64,000 nt of DNA. Origin: Adenophora triphylla var. japonica. Its lineage: Eukaryota > Streptophyta > Magnoliopsida > Asterales > Campanulaceae. Below, piece after piece: positions 10,620-20,336 of this stretch; positions within the stretch are counted from its first letter, which is position 1; each line of letters begins with the position of its first letter. The position numbers and the translations under genes are program-made. The stretch lies in NCBI GenBank assembly GCA_022495995.1, contig JAFEMH010005390.1:100825-164824 (forward strand), read 5' to 3'. The notes below the pieces were generated by a model. That model saw nothing but the letters and a program-made list of their open reading frames with translations, ran no database searches and was not told the DNA's origin.

Positions 10620-11921
10620 TATCGAGACATAGTATCTTCGGAGTTTATCACCATTGGCCCGGTGGACAAAGGGATTGCCATCCAAGTGCGCAAGCTTCAT
10701 TGCTCCTCACGACGGTATTTTACGCACCACATAAGGGCCGATCCGGACGGGTTCCCATTTTCCCGGGGTTGTCTGCGGTAGGGGCTTTACTTTCGGCACT
10801 AAGTCGCCCTCTTTGATGTCTACGGCCTTGACCTTTTTATCAAACGCTCGGCCATTCGCCTTTGGTAGGCTCGGGTGTGTTCCATGGCTTTTAGCCTTCT
10901 CTCGTCAAGCGGGGCTAACTCATCATGCCGGCTGCATGCAACCATTCCACTTCATTGACACTTTGTTTTCCAGGAGGACCCTTAATGACGGGATTTCCAA
11001 CTCCACCGGTAACACTTGCTTCCATCCCGTAAGTTAGGGCAAAAGGAGTTTCTCCTGTGGTGCATTACGACAGACGTTACGTAGCCCCCGAGTGCTAGGT
11101 GCGGCTTTTCGGGCCAATCACGACCACGGGTGGCCATCTTCCGGATGATCCGCTCGAGTGTCTTATTAGCGGCTTCCATGGCTCCATTGGTTTGAGGTGC
11201 ATGCGGGGACGACTTGTGGCGAGTAACTTTGAATTCGACGGCGAGTCTATCGCGATCTCCTTGAAGTGTGACCCATTATCGAAATGATCTCGTTGGGCAC
11301 CCCATATCTGCACATTATGTTTTCTTTGATGAAGCTGGGCCACTTTTGGAAGTGAGGACCTTGTAGGACTTGGCCTCTACCCACTTGGTGAAGTAGTCGA
11401 TGGCTACCAAAACGAACTCGTGCCCATTGCTTCTGCCGGGGATATTTTCCCTATCACGTCAATGCCCCAAGTTGCAAACGGCCAAGGAGTCGTCATGCGG
11501 TACGGAGTCATGAGGTGGGAGATGGTTGAGGTTGGCAAACCGGCGGCATTTGTCGCGAGTTCGGACGTCTTGAACGCGGTCTGTTTCCATGGAGATCCGG
11601 TAGTAACCCATTCGAGGATCACTTGCATCGGGGCTCGCATTCATGTGAGGACCGCGAGGACCATTGTGGACTTCGGTCATCAACTCTACGGCTCTTTCTT
11701 GAGTGACACATAAGAGGAGTGGTCCTTGATACCGCTTCTTGTATAGGTTGCCTCCTAGAATGACATGCGAGAAGCCAACCTTTTCGGGGCTTGCAAGCTT
11801 TTGGCTCGACTCCTTCTTTTGGTCTACCTTCTTCGTCTACGAAAGGCGACTCTCCGTCTTTGAGAAATTGGTAAATCTGATTATACCAAGGTTCCTTTAT
11901 AGGCTCGGGTCCCAGGTCCAT
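10620..11921 (-). pseudogene. Integrase (element A)
   Basis: Read on the minus strand, broken frames carry the zinc-finger region, then TPWPFATWGIDVIGKISPAEA with the first catalytic Asp (about 11480-11420). The block with the catalytic Glu, AMEAANKTLERIIRKMATRG, follows near 11190, then the C-terminal GKWEPV-type DNA-binding tail near 10750. At least three frameshifts are present. Unlike B1 and B2, this copy keeps the normal spacing after the catalytic Glu. Confidence 0.85.
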
Positions 11922-11947
11922 TTCACAACGAAAGTGGGGCTTCTCTT

Positions 11948-12400
11948 CTACCCACTCTGAAGGGCTTTATGGCTTTTCCCTCGGGGATCTCTACCAATGA
12001 GGCTAGAGTAGCTAGAGCATCTGCGAATCTGTTCTTTTCCCTCGGCGAGTAGTGGAAAGTCACTTCTCGGAAGCTGTCCGATCCAACTCCTCCATATGGG
12101 CATGATACCGTTGCGGATTAGGGTCTGATCTTCCACTTGTTGGAGACTTGGTTGATGATCGAGTGAGTCTCAGTAAACTTGAGCTCCTTGACATTTCTTT
12201 CTAAGGCGGCCTCCAAACCGGCAATGCGGGCTTCATACTCGGCGGCATTGTTCGTGGCGGGAAAGTTCAACTTGAGGGCTATGGGGGTATGCTCATCTTT
12301 CGGATCGACCAATAGCATTCCTACACCATTTCCTCTTTTGTTAGCGGCTCAGTCAAAGAACAAGCTGCCATCTATTTTCGGGCTCAGCTGCAAAGATCCC
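11948..12400 (-). pseudogene. Second, archaeal-type RNase H (aRH) of element A
   Basis: The minus strand reads MLLVDPKDEHTPIALKL, then FPATNNAAEYEARIAGLEAA, an RNase H fold with the NNAAEYEA motif that carries an active-site Glu. A duplicated RNase H of this kind is a defining trait of the Tat lineage. The upstream part is frameshifted. It removes RNA from the RNA-DNA hybrid during reverse transcription. Confidence 0.82.
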
Positions 12401-12489
12401 TTCATCTGGAAATTGGGGTTCGGGCCCTCTGTCTTCATTCTTTGGGGAAGTTCGCCGGGTGATTTGACAATGCTTGACCCTTGATGGCC

Positions 12490-12900
12490 TTTTCGGTCAC
12501 ATAGTTGATGTCATATTACGCCAAGAAGAAGGACCACTTCGCTAGACGCATCGATAGGGAAGGCTTGTCAAAGATGTACTTGATGGGGTCCATTTTCGAG
12601 ACCAAGTTCACGGGGTGGGCTTGCATATAATGCTTGACTTGCCGACTACCCGGACCAGTCCTGCACAAGTCTTTTCACACGGCGAGTAATTGAGCTCACT
12701 CCCTTGTAGCTTCCAGTGACAAAGTAAATGGCATTTTCTACCCGAGAGTCTTTCTTCTCTTGAGCAAGCATAGCCCCAACTGCCGTGTACGTGACGGTGA
12801 GATAGAGCAGAAGAGGCTTCTGTCTATGTGGGGGCATAGTACGGGGGATGTACTAAGTATGCCTTGATCTGGTCAAAGGCATCTTGGCATTCTTCGGTCC
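12490..12900 (-). pseudogene. RNase H adjoining RT (element A)
   Basis: The readable part is PLLLYLTVTYTAVGAMLAQE followed by an IYFVTGSYKG-like stretch, the usual retroelement RNase H that follows RT. The usual LYLAVS...LVQE pattern is close, but frameshifts precede and follow it. The RT thumb and connection region (about 12900-13150) is recognisable only in fragments. Confidence 0.75.
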
Positions 12901-13147
12901 ATTACGTGTCCACATTCTTCTTCATGAGCTTGAAGATGGGCTCGCACATAGTAGTCATTGATTGTGAAAGCGGCTAATGTCTTGCAATTTACCCATGAAG
13001 CTTTTGACTTACATGCAGGTTTGAGGTGGCCTCATATCCATGATAGCTTTGATCTTTCGGGGTCAACTTCTATACCTCGCTCCGTGACCATGTACCCGAG
13101 CACTTTTCCCCTTGTCACTCCGAAGGTGCATTTGGCGGGGTTTAGTC

Positions 13148-14282
13148 TCATGGAATGCTTTGTCTCGGCCTCTCAAAGAATTTTCGTAGGTCAACAAAGT
13201 GCTGCCCACCTTCTCCTTTGGAGTGGATTATCATGTCGTCTACGTAGACCTCAATCTCCTTGTGGATCATGTCATGAAAAAGTGCGGTCGCTGCCCTTTG
13301 GTAAGTAGCCCCGACATTCTTGAGCCCGAATGGCATTACTGTATAACAGTAGGTTCCCCACGGTGTGGTAAAGGCTGTCTTTTCTTGGTCTTCCTCGGCC
13401 ATCTTGATCTGGTTGTAGCCTGCAAAACCATCAACGAAGGATTTGACTTCGTAGTTGGCGATGGAGTCCACCGGGATGTCTATGTTTGGCAGAAGGGTAG
13501 TCGTCTTTGGGGCTGGCCTTGTTCAGATCTCGGAAATCCACACAGCAGCGCACCTTCCCATTGGCCTTGGTTACGGTCACGATGTTGGACAACCATGTCG
13601 GGTATTCAATAACTCTGATGAATCCTACCCGCAGTAGCTTCTCAATTTCTTCTTTGACCTGTAGAGACCATTCCGGCTTGATCTTTCTCAGTTTCTGCTT
13701 TACTGGCTTGGCATCTGGTGCTAGAGGGATTCTGTGTTCTACTATCGAACTGTCTAGCCCCGGCATATCTTTGTATGACCATGCAAACACGTCGACGTAT
13801 TCTCTGAGCAGCTCGATTAGTCTGTCCCTTTCAACCCCCTGGAAGAAGCTTCCAATCTGTGTCTCTTTAGGTTCCTCAATAGTACCCAAGTTCACACTTA
13901 TCAAAATCTCCTCGGCAGCTTGGGCCCGGTTTTCCTCTTTTTCTGAAACCTGCTTAAAGATTTCTTTAATGTATTGTTCGTTTAGTGTGTTTGCATCTTG
14001 TTCAAATGATTCATTATTAACTGTTGTTAAGTTTTGAGTTAATTTATCATTTGTTAAGTTGGCAATAAGAGGATAATCAGAAAGATTTGTCATTTCATTC
14101 AAGATAAGGGGAAAGATGACATCGATTACATTTTCATAATCCTCAGGCGTGAGGCCTTCGGATGACTCTGAGGACTGGAATTCGAAGATTCCTGACTCAA
14201 CTGAAAAGACAACATAGACTCTGGACCCTACACTACTTATTGACTCGAGGGGAACTTGACAAGGGTTGGACCGGGATCTCAC
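13148..14282 (-). pseudogene. Reverse transcriptase (element A)
   Basis: Upstream linker VDVFAWSYKDMPGLDSSIVE is followed by the finger region (EKLLRVGFIRVIEYPTWLSN) and VDFRDLNKASPKDDYP. After a frameshift near 13440-13470 come FVDGFAGYNQIKM, VMPFGLKNVGATYQRA and the catalytic box EVYVDDMIIHS (about 13225). About 130 residues before the linker (SESSEGLTPEDYENVIDVIF and after) match nothing I recognise in Tat elements. The ORF overlaps the stop of the preceding ORF by a few bases and has no ATG there, so it was probably part of one polyprotein. Confidence 0.88.
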
Positions 14283-15139
14283 TCCTTCTTGCTGTTGCCC
14301 TGGGGAGTAGCAGTCTTGCCAGCGTTGTTCAGAAAGTTGGAGACTCTGAACTGATCAAAAGCTTGCCGGAAATCATTAACAGGCCGGTACTGTGGAAAGA
14401 TGGTGAGAGGAACTAAAGTAACTTGTTGCAATCTTTCAGCTAGCTCTTCCGTAGCGACTGGACTCATTGACTGAAGGGTCTGGCTCATCTTATCAATGCA
14501 CTGCTGATAACTCATTTTCTCTTTACTGATCTTGGACACCACGACCTTGTCAGTGTAGCCAATAGAAGGGTTGGCCTGGATAATGCTGATGAAGTCTTCT
14601 TCAGAGGGGGTCTTAATTCTTCCTTGACTGGCTACGTATTCAATAGGCTTTCTGTGTTCTGCTTCTAGATCTGCTAGCTTCTCATTGAACTTTACGATGG
14701 CCACAAATTCAGCACTTTCTGCTTCAAGAGGATCACTGTACACGGGGGTATCAGGCTGGACTGTGCTTGGGGTGACGGGTTCCTTGACAGGTTCCTTGGC
14801 ATAACTGACATAGTAGTCGAACTTGCCTGAAGGCTCTCCTAAAGTTCCTACGCTCTTGTCCCCAGCTTCATATCTTTCCTTAAGCTTCTGCTGTGTGGAC
14901 TTTCTCTTCTTCTTCTTCCTTGAAGGAGCGTCCTCATTGATCCATTCTTGATACTCATACTCGAGGCAGTCTTCGCAATCACATACATCATACCAGATGT
15001 GAGGCTTGGGTTGAACTGGGATAGCCCCTCCCATTGCTTGGTCATTACCGTGGTGGATTACCATGTTGGCCATTTTGACACTGAAAAGCTGACAAAACTG
15101 AGGATTCTGGCGAACTGTCTGAGGATTCTGCGCTAACAA
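14279..15139 (-). CDS. Unrecognised intact ORF in the gag-protease position of element A
   Basis: This is an open frame of about 287 codons just upstream of RT, where gag and protease belong. It has no retrotransposon-gag core, no CCHC knuckle and no D(S/T/N)G protease motif. Visible features are a cysteine cluster (DVCDCEDCLEY, near residue 55), a basic KKKKRK block that could be a nuclear-localisation signal, a Pro/Glu-rich linker (EPVKEPVTPSTV), and a charged helical C-terminal half with SYQQCIDKMSQTLQSM. It is unbroken although its neighbours are frameshifted. The first codon in the frame is TTG, so the true start is unclear. It may be a diverged gag C-terminus or acquired sequence. I do not assign a function. 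Confidence 0.5.
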   Translation of the reverse strand: MLAQNPQTVRQNPQFCQLFSVKMANMVIHHGNDQAMGGAIPVQPKPHIWYDVCDCEDCLEYEYQEWINEDAPSRKKKKRKSTQQKLKERYEAGDKSVGTLGEPSGKFDYYVSYAKEPVKEPVTPSTVQPDTPVYSDPLEAESAEFVAIVKFNEKLADLEAEHRKPIEYVASQGRIKTPSEEDFISIIQANPSIGYTDKVVVSKISKEKMSYQQCIDKMSQTLQSMSPVATEELAERLQQVTLVPLTIFPQYRPVNDFRQAFDQFRVSNFLNNAGKTATPQGNSKKE

Positions 15140-16813
15140 GTCGCTGACCCGGTGTTCTCACCCACTTCTTTCTCGCTGCGGGAAAGGGATAGGAAAGGTT
15201 TAGACTCGGGGTAGGTGTTTAGGCTGAAGGCTCAGGCAATATGCAAATTAGAATCTTCAAGTTTACTTAAAACAGTGTCTTTTATTAATATCTATTTGGT
15301 TGGAAAAGGGGTTCTGCCCTTCTTTTTTCACAACTACTCTAGATCCTGGATCAGTGGGTTCCGTCACTACGTCTATAAGCCCCTCGTATTCCACCTGTAT
15401 TTCGACCTCCCAGGGTGGACAGCCCCGGGCGAGGGTCCTATAGGGCACGCGGATCCCACCGACCGAGAGTAAAGAACGCTCCTATCGGGTCTAGCGGGTC
15501 ATAGGACCTTTCAACGCACGAGCGATGCGGATTATAGTCAAGGCAATACCGGGAAAGTCTCGTCTCTCTGCCTTGACGGATCTTTGACAGAGTTTCGCTT
15601 GAGCGAATGACGGTTTTTGACTTTCGGTAATGTCCGAGAATATAATAGGCATGGGTCGGGCGGCAAAAGCCGGATGACACAGTGTCACATTGAACTTCGT
15701 TGCATACGCAGTGCGCGAGTCGGAATCGAAGTCAATGCTGGTCAAGATCTTGCCAATTTTTCCTTGTCGGAATTTTGGCAGAGCTTCGCTTGAGCGAAAG
15801 ATCTTTTATTTTGGCAAAGACTTGGTCTTGACTCTTACGCATTTCATGCAGGTCAAGGTCAATAGTCAATGTCGGAGTTGAGATCTCGCCAATTTTTCCT
15901 TGTGATTCAATGAATTTCGCTTGGCGAAAATCTTGGTTTCAGATTATGAGCTAAGGCTTGACCTTTACGTGGGTATGCAACTGGGCTATATGACACGGAC
16001 TAGACCAAAAACCAACCAAAAGTCACGGATTTTTGAAACGTGTGACACGGACTGTGCATTGGTCGACACTGGCTGCCATGGGGAGGTTGGGATGATTCCG
16101 TGCGCGCCCGGGAGCATCGTAAGGCTGTCCGTGACTGCAGCTGGAACCACCCTCGGGTTTGAAGGACGTGCGTGCAAAAGTGTACAGGATATATCAGGTG
16201 CGCGTAGTGTGCGGTCTCCTAAAAATGTTCCTTTTTGAGTTAAAACAGAGATTTTCATAAATGTGTTTTAAAGGAATGATTTTCGGGACGGGGGAAAATG
16301 CAACACATAAGCACGTAAATTTTCTGGGAGCCCCAGTCAGTCATGGAGCTGAATAGCCCCAAGCTGCTAGGACTGCCAGATTAACCATGATTTTTCCTGG
16401 TGGAATTGCCACTGAGGTCGTATGGTCAGAATCCTATGAGGATTAGCCGTACGACTGCATGGATCAATTTTCCAGGTTCCACTCCTTTTGCTATTTTTCG
16501 GGTTATTTCCCGTTTCAAAGTATGCACAGATTCCAAGATGCAAATGATGCAATGCATGGTAAAAGAAAGCAAGCACGATTAATGAAATCGGCGATGGGAG
16601 TCTAACCCGCTCAAAGGGAAAAGCTTTTTGTATTTTTTTTTTTCAAAATTTTTTTTTTTTTCAAAAAAGGATACTGGTACGTGGGATTGTTAAACCACCT
16701 TGTTATCCCAAGCCCCGGGTTAGGGAGCGATACAGGAAGGGTAAGTGGGGTCCACCTATATACCAAGTATCGACTTTTGTTTTGAAAATAAAGCTTTTCT
16801 CCTTTGGGATGAT
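15140..16813 (-). other. Long 5' leader of element A with repeated hairpin palindromes
   Basis: No gene is seen between the primer site and the first ORF. The palindrome TTCGCTTGAGCGAA occurs at 15594-15607 and 15785-15798, and with one base lost at 15916-15928, inside a roughly 150-bp repeated unit ('gatcttgccaatttttccttg'). A block near 15400-15430 ('acctcccagggtggacagcc') has a counterpart in the leader of B1. T/A runs near 16630-16670 adjoin the LTR. Confidence 0.65.
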
Positions 16814-16830
16814 CCCCAGCGGAGTCGCCA
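16814..16830 (-). other. Primer binding site, element A (tRNA-Arg)
   Basis: Three bases inside the 5' LTR the minus strand reads TGGCGACTCCGCTGGGG, complementary to a tRNA 3' end ...CCCCAGCGGAGTCGCCA. From memory this fits a plant tRNA-Arg and is the site used by Tat/Ogre elements. Confidence 0.82.
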
Positions 16831-16833
16831 AAC

Positions 16834-18441
16834 TGTGAATGTGTGCCCAAATTCTTTTGTTTATTGGAATTCACGCGAGTTTGAAGACATCCGAGTTATT
16901 TGAAAAACGGAGTCGCCACGCCATTTTGATTACCTCAAAACTTTGAAAAAAAGGTTTTATGGGTTCGGAGGTTAAGTTACCCCTTGGGAAGAACGTTTGG
17001 CGTTCACCCAAAGTGCCTTGCCGGAGCAAGTCTCCCTAGATTTCATTAATCGTGTTTGCTTGCGTGCTTTCTTTGTGTGCATGTGTTTGAAAATAAGGGG
17101 GGGAATGTCCCAAGTTGTCTTCCGGACGTACAAACCATTTGTTGGTTGTCGCTCGGGATTCCTTGGAATTTATGTATTTGGGATTATGATCCCGTCCTCA
17201 TCTTATGACTTATGATCATCGCATTTTAAACCTCGGGACCCTCGGGACTTGCGTGATCGAGAGAATGACTCTCTTTTGGGTCAAAGATGAGGTTCTTTAG
17301 GAAGGAATGTCCTTAGCCCATCAATCCTACGCTTTAAGACGGTCGAGCTCGTATAGAGGCTTCATACTCATTCTTAAGCGATAATCGGAGATATAGGGTT
17401 CAAGGTTATCATTTTCCTAAAGAAATCATGAACCTTTAATGGAAGGAACGATGCAAAGATGAGAACTTTTACACCGGTCCATTCCAAGGTTGGGGAAAGG
17501 GGGAAATGCATGATAAAAAAATGACTCTTTAATGAAAAGATGACATTTTGGTTTTAGCAAATGATGCTTTTTGATTTAAAGAAATGATCTTTATGCAAAT
17601 GATGCATAAAGATTTGATTTTTATGCAAATGATGCATTGAAAAAGGGGTTTTGATGCAAAGGATGCATTTTTATTGAAAAAGATTTGATCTTTGTATGCA
17701 AATGATGCATAAAGATAACATTTTTATTGGAAAATAGGGATTTTAGGTGCAAAGGATGCACCTTTATGAAAAAGACTACATTTTTATGACAAATGAGGTC
17801 TTAATGCATGCAAAGGGGAAAGGGGGTGATAAAGATATGATCTTTATGAATAAATGCCAAGTCCCAAGCAAGATATATGAATGCAATGAGCAAGTATATC
17901 AATTAAAATGCAAGGTTAGGGCGTGCGAGGTTACCAATCGTTTCCTTCGCTTCTTCGGACGGAGCTAGGAGGAGAGGTTCTTCTTGGGTCTTCAAGGAGG
18001 AGGGAGATGGCTTCTTGAGCTTCTTCTTCGCCTTCTTGAGCCTTCAAGGGTTTTTCTTCACGTCTGGACTGCTATGGAGTGTGTGTGTGTGATTGTTTGT
18101 GTTGTTCTTGAAATGGGTAGAGGAAGGCTCTATTTATAGGCAGTCTGGATAAGGCTAATGAAGCCGTGCGGCTGCAGGCCCTTTGCAAATGAGGCCGTGC
18201 GGTCTTATCCACAATGACTCAGCATTCTAGAACCATGCAAGGTGGCATTATTCTAGAAGCTTCTCCCTAATTAAGAAAAACGTGTTTTCTTAATTAGGAA
18301 GGCTCCTTACAGCCCTAATTTAAATTTGGACTGTTCCAGGACATTTCCGGAACACTAGGAAAGTCCGGGGAATTACCGGAAAACTTACCGAAATGTCGGG
18401 AAAATTAACCGGAAGGCATGAGCCAGATTTGGGTACTTACA
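16834..18441 (-). repeat. Element A 5' LTR (1608 bp)
   Basis: It is a direct repeat of 2294-3898. The differences I see are about ten to fifteen substitutions and short indels, for example in the A-run near 17640 and the stretch near 18340. That suggests roughly 99 percent identity and recent insertion. The TATA box and palindromes are at 18131-18202. Confidence 0.93.
18131..18202 (-). promoter_or_regulatory. Element A 5' LTR promoter: TATA box and two palindromes
   Basis: TATAAATA on the minus strand (18138-18131) has AGCCGTGCGGCT (18162-18173) and GCCGTGCGG (18194-18202) immediately upstream. This LTR copy drives genomic RNA. Confidence 0.75.
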
Positions 18442-18605
18442 CCCCTGCGCGGCCGCCCACAGCAAAGATCAACAAACGGTGAACCTACTGTATAACTGGG
18501 CGGTCGCCCATCATCACCCCGGCGGTCGCCCATGACGACAGAGCCCTCGACGAATTTTCTCCCTTTTGCTCCGAAGTCTAACCCGGTTGGTCTTCTATCC
18601 CAACA
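18442..18605 (-). repeat. Element C 3' LTR, part 2 of 2, with adjacent purine tract
   Basis: The CCCCT duplication (18442-18446) begins this part, and CCCAACA at 18605 ends it. Three CG palindromes are in it. Next to it the minus strand reads AGGTGGGAGAT (18616-18606), the purine tract used for plus-strand priming in copia elements. Confidence 0.92.
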
Positions 18606-18715
18606 ATCTCCCACCTAGAGATCAACCATACATATAAGCCCCGTATCCGTTCTTCAACTCATCCTTGGTGTCCTCCTAGTGCTCACCTCGATCATGGTAG
18701 TGCTATTCTCCTCTC

Positions 18716-20203
18716 CTATTCTCCAAGCCCAATTGAAGCTTTGCACAGCTTCAATTTCTCAAGATTCACGACCTTTGTCAACATGTCAGCCGGATTCTCC
18801 GATCCCAATATCTTCTCTAGCCCCAAGATCTTCTCCTCCAAGAGATGTCTGATGTAGTGAAACCTCAGTTCAATGTGCTTCGTCCTCGAATGAAACGCCG
18901 GATTTCTAGCCAAATGTATTGCACTCTGACTGTCGCTGTAGAGAACGTTACCACTTCGCGTCTTTCCAAGTTCACCCAAGAAGTTCTGCAACCATACCAT
19001 CTCTTTACTCGCCTCTGTCACTGCCACATATTCTCGCAACGATCGCGCCACGATCTTCTGCAATTTAGAAGCCCAGGAGATTGCCGTACCACCCAATGTG
19101 AACACATAACCCGTAGTACTTCTCCTCTTATCAAGATCGCTTGATGCCAAGTCCGCATCAACATAACCCGCTAACACCACTTCCTTGCTCGAGAAACACA
19201 GAGCCTTACCAGCAGTACCCTTCAAATAACGTAGGATCCACTTAACCGCTTCCCAATGTTGCTTTCCTGGATTGCCCATAAACCGGCTGACTACTCCCAC
19301 CGCATGTGCAATGTCCGGCCTTGTACACACCATTGCATACATGAGACTCCCCACTGCTGAAGCATATGGAGTTCTCTCCATCTTGTCACGCTCCTCCTTG
19401 CCCTTAGGTGAGTCCTTCTCGGATAGCTTGAAATTCAAACCCAATGGCATCCCTGTTGGCTTCGCCTCTTCCATACAAAACCTTGCCAAGACTTTCTCAA
19501 CGTCTTTTGCTTGTGAAAGAACCAACTTGCCCGACTCCCTATCCCGGTCAATCCGCATGCCCAAGATTTTTCTGGCCTCTCCCAAATCCTTCATCTCGAA
19601 CCGTTCAGACAACTGAGTCTTCAATCTGTTTACCTCTCTACTGCTAGAGCCCGCTATTAGCATGTCGTCCACATATAACAGCAAGATAATGTATCCATTG
19701 TCCGTGTTCTTGAAGTAGCAACAATGATCCGCCTCACATCTGATAAAATCAATGTCATGCATGAACCCATCAAACTTTCTGTACCACTGCCTAGGAGCTT
19801 GTTTAAGGCCATACAAGCTCTTAGTCAATCTGCAAACTAGCTCCTCGCTACCCTTAGACAAGTAACCCTCTGGCTGTACCATATAAATCTCTTCCTCCAA
19901 GTCCCCATGAAGAAAGGCTGTCTTCACATCCATCTGTTCAAGCAACAAGTTGTCCGCCACTACTATCCCCAGAACCATTCTTATAGTGGTCATCTTCACA
20001 ACCGGAGTGAATACTTTGGTGTAGTCAATACCGTACTTTTGCTGAAACCCTTTTACAACCAGTCTTGCCTTGTAACGCTTGCTACCGTCTGCTTCCTCCT
20101 TGATCCTGTAAACCCACTTGTTGTGCAGTGCCTTCTTCCCCTTAGGTAGTTCAGTCAACTCCCAAGTTTTGTTGGCCTTCAATGAGTCCATCTCATCATC
20201 CAT
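18716..20203 (-). pseudogene. Reverse transcriptase-RNase H (element C, copia)
   Basis: This is a long open frame of 495 codons, the C-terminal part of a copia polyprotein. It reads ALHNKWVYRIKEEADGSKRY, then FLHGDLEEEIYMVQPEGY, SLYGLKQAPRQWYRKFD and the catalytic LLLYVDDMLIAGS. RNase H follows with GYVDADLASSDLDKRRSTTG and the closing NPADMLTKVV. All RT motifs are present and the frame is unbroken to its stop. It is separated from the gag-integrase part by a disrupted stretch at 20204-20336, so the polyprotein cannot be made whole. Confidence 0.92.
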
Positions 20204-20336
20204 CGCAGCTTTCCACTTATTACAAAGTGCACTACGAACAGCCTCCGCATAACATTCCGGTTCCCATTATCTCAACAAGAAATAATAATTGGATGGAGTA
20301 TACACGCGTCGGGCGATCCACGCAACTCAGCCGGAT

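Larger units (their letters stand above)
2294..18441 (-). mobile_element. Element A: 16.1-kb Tat/Ogre-lineage Ty3/gypsy element with two antisense genes
   Basis: It starts TGTGAATG and ends ACTTACA, flanked by CCCCT at 2289-2293 and 18442-18446; the uninterrupted LTR of C has CCCCT once at this place. The LTRs are about 1.6 kb and nearly identical (a handful of substitutions and short indels), so the insertion is young. Order on the minus strand: 5' LTR, tRNA-Arg primer site, long leader, an unrecognised ORF, RT, RNase H, a second RNase H, integrase. Two plus-strand genes, a 50-bp tandem array and the 3' LTR follow. Great length, the tRNA-Arg site, dual RNase H and 3' tandem repeats are known Tat/Ogre traits. 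No recognisable gag core or protease is present. Confidence 0.93.

Noticed and set aside
16445..16456. AGCCGTACGACT in the leader of element A, like the promoter palindrome
   Set aside because: A single copy with one arm broken and no TATA box after it. Kept out of the regulon.
16814..16833. Match to a tRNA-Arg 3' end
   Set aside because: Only the last 17 bases match, next to an LTR; it is a primer site and not a tRNA gene.
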